The position numbers were made by a program, and so were the translations under genes. Below, piece by piece: positions 6,790 to 10,304 of a stretch of DNA of 10,304 bases. Under the pieces are notes generated by a model. That model had not been told where the DNA came from. It did not search any database and saw only the letters and a program-made list of their open reading frames with translations. Origin of the DNA: Bacillota bacterium (GTDB lineage Bacteria > Bacillota > Clostridia > Acetivibrionales > JAFADI01); the NCBI GenBank assembly GCA_023424965.1, contig JAFADI010000188.1, forward strand, positions 1 through 10,304, in the 5' to 3' direction. Positions within the stretch are counted from its first letter, which is position 1, and the number at the start of each line of letters is the position of its first letter.

Positions 6790-7665
6790 TTGAGCAGGAA
6801 AAAGCTTCTGGACAATATGCTGCATCAAATCATTTTTTTAGGACCGGCACTTGTGTTTTTCGTTATTTTTGTATTGGTACCCTTCATCACCGGCATGTAT
6901 TATTCCTTCACGAGCTGGAACGGAGTATCGGATGAAGCTCCGCTGGTGGGCCTCAGAAACTTTGCCATGATTTTTCAGGATGACAATTTTCTAAAGGCCT
7001 TCGGATTCACTACCCGGTTTACCCTGGTCAGTGTGGTTCTGGTCAATGTGTGCGCCCTTTCCCTGGCGCTGATGCTTTCGGGGGAGCTGCGGCTGAGGAA
7101 TGTTTTCCGGTCGGTGTTCTTCCTGCCCAATGTGATTTCGGGATTGATCCTGGGCTTCATATGGCAGTTTATCTTCGTAAAGGTTTTCACGGCAATCGGA
7201 GAGGCGACGGAGCTCTGGCTTTTCGGACTCCCCTGGCTGGGTACCGAGGCCACCGGCTTTTGGGCCACGGTCATCGTCCAGGTCTGGCAGATGGCCGGGT
7301 ATCTGATGGTCATCTATATCGCCGGAATCAACAGTGTGCCCAGGGACCTGGTGGAAGCGTCAACCATCGACGGGGCCAACAGCCTGCAGGTATTCAGGAA
7401 TGTTACGCTGCCTTTGATCATGCCGGCGATGACGGTGTCCCTCTTCATGTCCATCAATTCTTCCTTTAAGTTGTTTGACCTCAACTATTCCCTTACGGGA
7501 GGAAATTTCGACACCCGCTCGGTTGCCCTGGATATTTACAGGGAAGCCTTTCAGAGCAATAATTACGGATTGGGCTCCGCAAAGGCCCTTGTATTCTTCC
7601 TTGCCGTGGCCCTGATTACCACCTTGCAGACGGTATATACGAAGCGGAAGGAGGTACAGGTGTGA
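6790..7665 (+). CDS. CUT1 sugar ABC transporter permease, MalF/UgpA-like
   Basis: This 291-residue inner-membrane subunit of a binding-protein-dependent sugar importer has about six hydrophobic helices: near residues 13-30, then a loop with YYSFTSWNG typical of this family, then further helices through LVSVVLVNVCALSLALML, VISGLILGFIWQF, a WATVIVQVWQMAGYLMVIYIAG segment and the C-terminal helix. The EAA loop that docks the ATPase reads DLVEASTIDGANSLQVFRNVTLPLI, with the conserved glycine and LP. I chose TTG 6790 because AAGGGGG lies 8 bases upstream; the in-frame TTG at 6760 would add ten residues but has no clear ribosome site. It pairs with the permease that follows immediately. No ATP-binding subunit is present in the window, as is usual for CUT1 systems that share an MsmK-type ATPase. 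Confidence 0.92.
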   Translation: MSRKKLLDNMLHQIIFLGPALVFFVIFVLVPFITGMYYSFTSWNGVSDEAPLVGLRNFAMIFQDDNFLKAFGFTTRFTLVSVVLVNVCALSLALMLSGELRLRNVFRSVFFLPNVISGLILGFIWQFIFVKVFTAIGEATELWLFGLPWLGTEATGFWATVIVQVWQMAGYLMVIYIAGINSVPRDLVEASTIDGANSLQVFRNVTLPLIMPAMTVSLFMSINSSFKLFDLNYSLTGGNFDTRSVALDIYREAFQSNNYGLGSAKALVFFLAVALITTLQTVYTKRKEVQV

Positions 7666-8486
7666 TGAAAAAAAGAAATTTGCTCCTGCTGGAAATACTG
7701 ATCGCCATCCTGGCGCTGCTGTGCCTGTCACCCTTTTACTTTCTTATTGTCAATTCCTTCAAGGAGGCGAGGGAACTGGCCCTCGATCCCGCATCCCTGC
7801 CTCAGGGCCTGTATCTGGGCAATTTCCTCAAGGCCTTTGAAATTTTGAACTTTCCCAAGGTGTTCCTGAATTCGCTGATTGTGACGGTATCGGTGAATAT
7901 CGGGCTGGTGGTTGTCAGTTCCATGGCGGCTTACCGCCTGAGCAGGCATGACAGCAGGCTCAACAGGTTTATCTTCCTGCTGTTCATATCCACCCTGGTA
8001 ATCCCCTTCCAATCGGTGATGATTCCCATGGTGAAGGTCGCGGGGATACTGCATGTGCTCAATTCCTACCATGGCGTCCTGTTTGTGTACCTGGGCTTTG
8101 GCGTCTCCTTCACGTTGTTCCTGTACCACGGCTTTATCAAGACGGTACCCGCCGAGATTGAGGAAGCGGCTGTTGTGGACGGGTGCACCCAATATGGAGC
8201 CTTCTGGAAAATTGTGTTTCCACTGCTGAAGCCCATTACCGTAACGGCATTCATCTTGAACGGCCTATGGGTGTGGAATGATTTCCTGCTGCCACTGCTT
8301 ATCATTCCAAAGGAGGAAATGAGGACCATCCCCCTGGCAATCAGTTCTTTTTTTGGCCAGTATACCAAGCAGTGGCACCTGGCGATGGCAGCCCTGATTA
8401 TGGGCATCACCCCCGTAGTCATCGCATTCCTGAGCCTGCAGAAATACATCATCGAAGGAATTACCACAGGAGCGGTAAAAAGCTGA
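7665..8486 (+). CDS. CUT1 sugar ABC transporter permease, MalG-like
   Basis: This is the second membrane subunit of the importer, about 273 residues. The N-terminal helix runs LLLLEILIAILALLCLSPF and is followed by FLIVNSFKEARELA, the typical start of MalG-type permeases. Further helices follow, including FIFLLFISTLVIPFQ and VLFVYLGFGVSFTLFLY. The EAA loop reads AEIEEAAVVDGCTQYGAFWKIVFPLLKP, with conserved EAA, G and P residues. The C-terminus, QKYIIEGITTGAVK, is a recognised family ending. The ATG at 7665 overlaps the previous stop by one base; GTG at 7662 is an alternative, one codon longer. GGAGG (7650-7654) serves either. The overlap indicates equal expression with the partner permease. 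Confidence 0.93.
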   Translation: MKKRNLLLLEILIAILALLCLSPFYFLIVNSFKEARELALDPASLPQGLYLGNFLKAFEILNFPKVFLNSLIVTVSVNIGLVVVSSMAAYRLSRHDSRLNRFIFLLFISTLVIPFQSVMIPMVKVAGILHVLNSYHGVLFVYLGFGVSFTLFLYHGFIKTVPAEIEEAAVVDGCTQYGAFWKIVFPLLKPITVTAFILNGLWVWNDFLLPLLIIPKEEMRTIPLAISSFFGQYTKQWHLAMAALIMGITPVVIAFLSLQKYIIEGITTGAVKS

Positions 8487-8500
8487 ATCAAACCCGATGG

Positions 8501-8538
8501 TTGGTATCAATTGAACCCAATTGGTATTTGATCATAAT
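8501..8538 (+). promoter_or_regulatory. Candidate SBP2 promoter with operator-like direct repeats
   Basis: TTGGTAT occurs at 8501-8507 and 8521-8527, exactly 20 bases apart. CAATTG occurs at 8508 and 8518, 10 bases apart, and CCAATTGG (8517-8524) is palindromic. Within this cluster TTGAAC (8511-8516) and CATAAT (8533-8538) have a 16-base spacer and match the -35 and -10 consensus at four and five of six positions. Direct repeats two helical turns apart are the pattern bound by AraC-type regulators such as the one at 1815. The second repeat falls inside the spacer, however, which suits repression or a different start better than simple activation. Confidence 0.4.
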
Positions 8539-8558
8539 AAAAGAATGGAGGAATAGAA

Positions 8559-9890
8559 ATGAAAAGACTATTATCAATCGTACTGGCGACCGTGATGCTG
8601 CTGGGCCTTCTGGCCGGATGCGGCGGAGCGGGCAGTCCTGCGGCGAAGAATGAGGCCGCTCCTTCCGATAAGGCGGCGGAAACAAAGGAAGCGGAAGCAA
8701 AGGCTCCCGAGGCCAAAAAGGATGTTTCCGTCAAAATCCTCAACCTGAAGGTTGAGATTGCGGATGCATTGGGCAAGATGCCGGCGGACTACCTGAAGGA
8801 GAATCCCGGTGTAAACCTGAAAATTGAGACAATTGGCGGCGGAACCGACTACAATGCCGCACTGATGGCGAAATTCCAGTCGGGTGACGCCCCCGACATA
8901 TTTGTAAACGGCGGATTTGCAGGCCTTGACCAGTGGCTTGAAAAGTCGGAAGAGCTGACCAACGAGCCCTGGGTAAAAGACATGGTGGAAGGCACCGGCA
9001 TTCCCATGACCAAGGACGGCAAATTGTACGGCCAGCCCCAGGCAATCGAAGGTTTTGGTTTTGCATACAACAAGGCCCTCTTTAAAAAGGCCGGAATAAC
9101 CGAAATACCCAAAACGCTGACGCAACTGGAAGATGCGGCGAAAAAACTCCAGGCTGCGGGCATACAGCCCTTTGTCAACAGCTATGCGGAATGGTGGGTG
9201 CTGGGCTGCCACAACGTCAACCTCCTGCTTTCCCAGCAGCCGGATCCCCAGAAATTCATCGACGATGTGGCAGCGGGGAAAGTGAAGACCAGAGACAATC
9301 CCATCACGCCCGGATGGCTCAAGCTCCTGGATATTACCGTGAAATACGGGCAGAAGAACATGACCACCGCCGGCGACTACGCAACCTCCGTCAATGCCTT
9401 TGCAGCGGGCAAAGGTGCCATGATCCAGCAGGGCAACTGGATACAGCCCGACATCGACAAGGTGGATCCCAACCTTGAAGTAGGCTTTATCCCCATGCCC
9501 ACCAGCGATACGCCGGAAGAAAAGATCTATGCGGGCGTACCCAACTTCTGGAGTGTAAACAAGGAATCAAAGGTCAAGGAAGAGGCCAAGGCATGGCTGA
9601 ACTGGCTTGTTTCCTCCGATAGCGGCAAGCGCTATATCACCGAGGAGTTCAAATCCGTTCCGGCCTTCAAATCGATCCAGGGCAAGGATTTTAAGGGTTT
9701 GAATCAAGCGCTGGCAGCATACGCAACGGACGGAAAGGTGTTCTCCTGGTCCTTCCCCAGGCTTCCAACCGGAGCCATCAACGACATCGGAGCAGTGATG
9801 ATGAAGTACCTGGCGGGACAGATTGACGGCAATGCAATGGCGGACGGCGTCGATAAAGCCATTGTGGACAAGGCGAAGGCCAAACAGTAA
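8559..9890 (+). CDS. Sugar ABC transporter solute-binding lipoprotein (SBP2)
   Basis: This 443-residue family 1 extracellular binding protein follows the two permeases and is the likely ligand donor for them. The signal peptide MKRLLSIVLATVMLLGLLAGC has a canonical lipobox with C21 as lipid anchor. A flexible linker rich in A, K and E runs to about residue 55. The folded domain then matches SBP1 along its whole length without large gaps. It keeps the EGFGFAYNK, NSYAEWWVLG and QQGNWIQP segments, while loop residues differ (for example GCHNVNLLLSQQP against GMHNFSIPLSHEA). GGAGG lies 7 bases before the ATG. It lies 72 bases from the permease stop, in a gap holding a candidate promoter, so it may be made in excess over the permeases, as is usual. 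Ligand probably an alpha-linked di- or oligosaccharide, judged only from the neighbouring GH65 gene. Confidence 0.93.
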   Translation: MKRLLSIVLATVMLLGLLAGCGGAGSPAAKNEAAPSDKAAETKEAEAKAPEAKKDVSVKILNLKVEIADALGKMPADYLKENPGVNLKIETIGGGTDYNAALMAKFQSGDAPDIFVNGGFAGLDQWLEKSEELTNEPWVKDMVEGTGIPMTKDGKLYGQPQAIEGFGFAYNKALFKKAGITEIPKTLTQLEDAAKKLQAAGIQPFVNSYAEWWVLGCHNVNLLLSQQPDPQKFIDDVAAGKVKTRDNPITPGWLKLLDITVKYGQKNMTTAGDYATSVNAFAAGKGAMIQQGNWIQPDIDKVDPNLEVGFIPMPTSDTPEEKIYAGVPNFWSVNKESKVKEEAKAWLNWLVSSDSGKRYITEEFKSVPAFKSIQGKDFKGLNQALAAYATDGKVFSWSFPRLPTGAINDIGAVMMKYLAGQIDGNAMADGVDKAIVDKAKAKQ

Positions 9891-9904
9891 GACCTTCAAT
9901 CAAC

Positions 9905-9927
9905 TTATATACCTAAAATTATATACC
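9905..9927 (+). repeat. Pair of 9-base direct repeats after SBP2
   Basis: TTATATACC occurs at 9905-9913 and 9919-9927, separated by TAAAA. The pair lies between the SBP2 stop and the terminator hairpin. It could be a protein-binding site or part of a weak promoter for the GH65 gene, but AT-rich spacer sequence can produce such repeats by chance. Confidence 0.5.
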
Positions 9928-9939
9928 CAGGCTGGACAG

Positions 9940-9982
9940 ATGCCCTTTGGTGGTTGAAAAACCACCAGGTGGCATTTGTTTT
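9940..9982 (+). terminator. Terminator or attenuator between SBP2 and the GH65 gene
   Basis: Positions 9940-9955 and 9960-9975 form a stem of 16 positions closed by a GAAA tetraloop (GNRA type, 9956-9959). The seven pairs nearest the loop (GGTGGTT with AACCACC) and the five at the base (ATGCC with GGCAT) are perfect. Between them are one mismatch, two G-U wobbles and one A-U pair. TTTGTTTT follows at 9975-9982. It should terminate at least part of the transcription and protect SBP2 mRNA from 3' decay. Only 41 bases separate it from the next ATG, so GH65 probably depends on read-through. Confidence 0.85.
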
Positions 9983-10023
9983 AGGGCCACTTGCGGAGCA
10001 GGCCGGGGGTAAGGGAGTTTCGA

Positions 10024-10304
10024 ATGGACAGGAGATTATTTGCCGCCCATGGGTGGGAAATCGTTGAAAACACACTGCCCGGAGAACACATGAGGTTTTC
10101 CGAAAGCATCATGTCGCTGGGAAACGGGTACATGGGAATGCGGGGCAGCTTCGAGGAAAAATATTCGGGGGATATGCACCGGGGAACCTATGTGGCGGGA
10201 GTGTGGTTTCCGGACAAAACCCGCGTGGGCTGGTGGAAGATAGGCTATCCCGAGTATTTCGGCAAGGTTGTAAACACAATCAATTTTATAGGGATCAATC
10301 TCAG
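10024..10304 (+). CDS. GH65 glycoside phosphorylase, N-terminal part only
   Basis: The first 93 codons of a gene running off the right edge begin MDRRLFAAHGWEIVENTLPG. The segment ESIMSLGNGYMGMRGSFEE (residues 27-45) is the hallmark start of the GH65 N-terminal beta-sandwich domain, and HRGTYVAGVWFP followed by WWKIGYPEYFGKVVNTINFIGI continues it. Full-length members have about 750-790 residues. They split alpha-glucosidic disaccharides (maltose, trehalose, kojibiose, nigerose, glucosyl-rhamnose) with phosphate, giving beta-glucose 1-phosphate; some family members are hydrolases. The catalytic and phosphate-binding residues lie outside the window, so neither specificity nor phosphorolysis can be confirmed. 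GGGAG lies 6 bases before the ATG. No signal peptide is visible, consistent with action on imported sugar in the cytoplasm. Confidence 0.85.
   Translation, partial: MDRRLFAAHGWEIVENTLPGEHMRFSESIMSLGNGYMGMRGSFEEKYSGDMHRGTYVAGVWFPDKTRVGWWKIGYPEYFGKVVNTINFIGINL

Noticed and set aside
8487..8558. Terminator between the second permease and SBP2
   Set aside because: The short palindromes CAATTG and CCAATTGG are AT-rich and lack a following T-run, so they look like binding sites or chance rather than a terminator.
1..10304. CRISPR array, tRNA or rRNA genes, insertion sequence or prophage remnants
   Set aside because: No regularly spaced repeats, tRNA-like cloverleaf, transposase, integrase or phage-type gene was seen; the window is filled by ordinary metabolic and transport genes.

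Overview
The window looks like a chromosomal carbohydrate-uptake locus from a Gram-positive Bacillota bacterium, probably a clostridium or a Paenibacillus-like organism. The reasons are strong purine-rich Shine-Dalgarno sites, lipoprotein-type sugar-binding proteins, a YesM/YesN-type two-component system, a CUT1 sugar ABC transporter without its own ATPase gene, and a GH65 phosphorylase. No species call is possible from this sequence alone.

Left end (1-1640, minus strand): the start of a small CxxC zinc-ribbon protein runs off the left edge. Next to it is a complete Bcr/CflA-type MFS efflux transporter gene with a near-consensus sigma-A promoter, and a perfect palindrome fills most of that promoter's spacer. 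These two genes appear unrelated to the sugar locus. The 304-base gap at 1511-1814 is a divergent control region.

Regulatory operon (1752-6647, plus strand): a YesN-type AraC response regulator, a sugar-binding lipoprotein (SBP1) and a YesM-type sensor histidine kinase are tightly coupled (4-base overlap, then a 13-base gap). A strong intrinsic terminator ends the unit. The solute-binding protein gene sits between regulator and kinase with no permease beside it.

Transport and catabolic unit (6649 to the right edge, plus strand): two CUT1 permeases (MalF-like and MalG-like, joined by a 1-base overlap), then a second binding protein (SBP2) with its own candidate promoter and operator-like repeats. 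A 16-pair hairpin terminator or attenuator follows, then the first 93 codons of a GH65 glycoside phosphorylase. SBP1 and SBP2 are close paralogs: 78 identical of 126 aligned N-terminal mature residues, counted by hand.

Working model (inference): SBP1 captures an oligosaccharide, probably an alpha-glucoside, and presents it to the extracellular domain of the kinase. The regulator then activates transport and phosphorolysis genes. SBP2 delivers the same or a related sugar to the permeases, which would borrow a shared MsmK-type ATPase encoded elsewhere. GH65 cleaves the imported sugar with phosphate. The best candidate for a less-described system here is this three-component sensor, with a sensory binding protein duplicated from, or sharing a recent ancestor with, the transport one.
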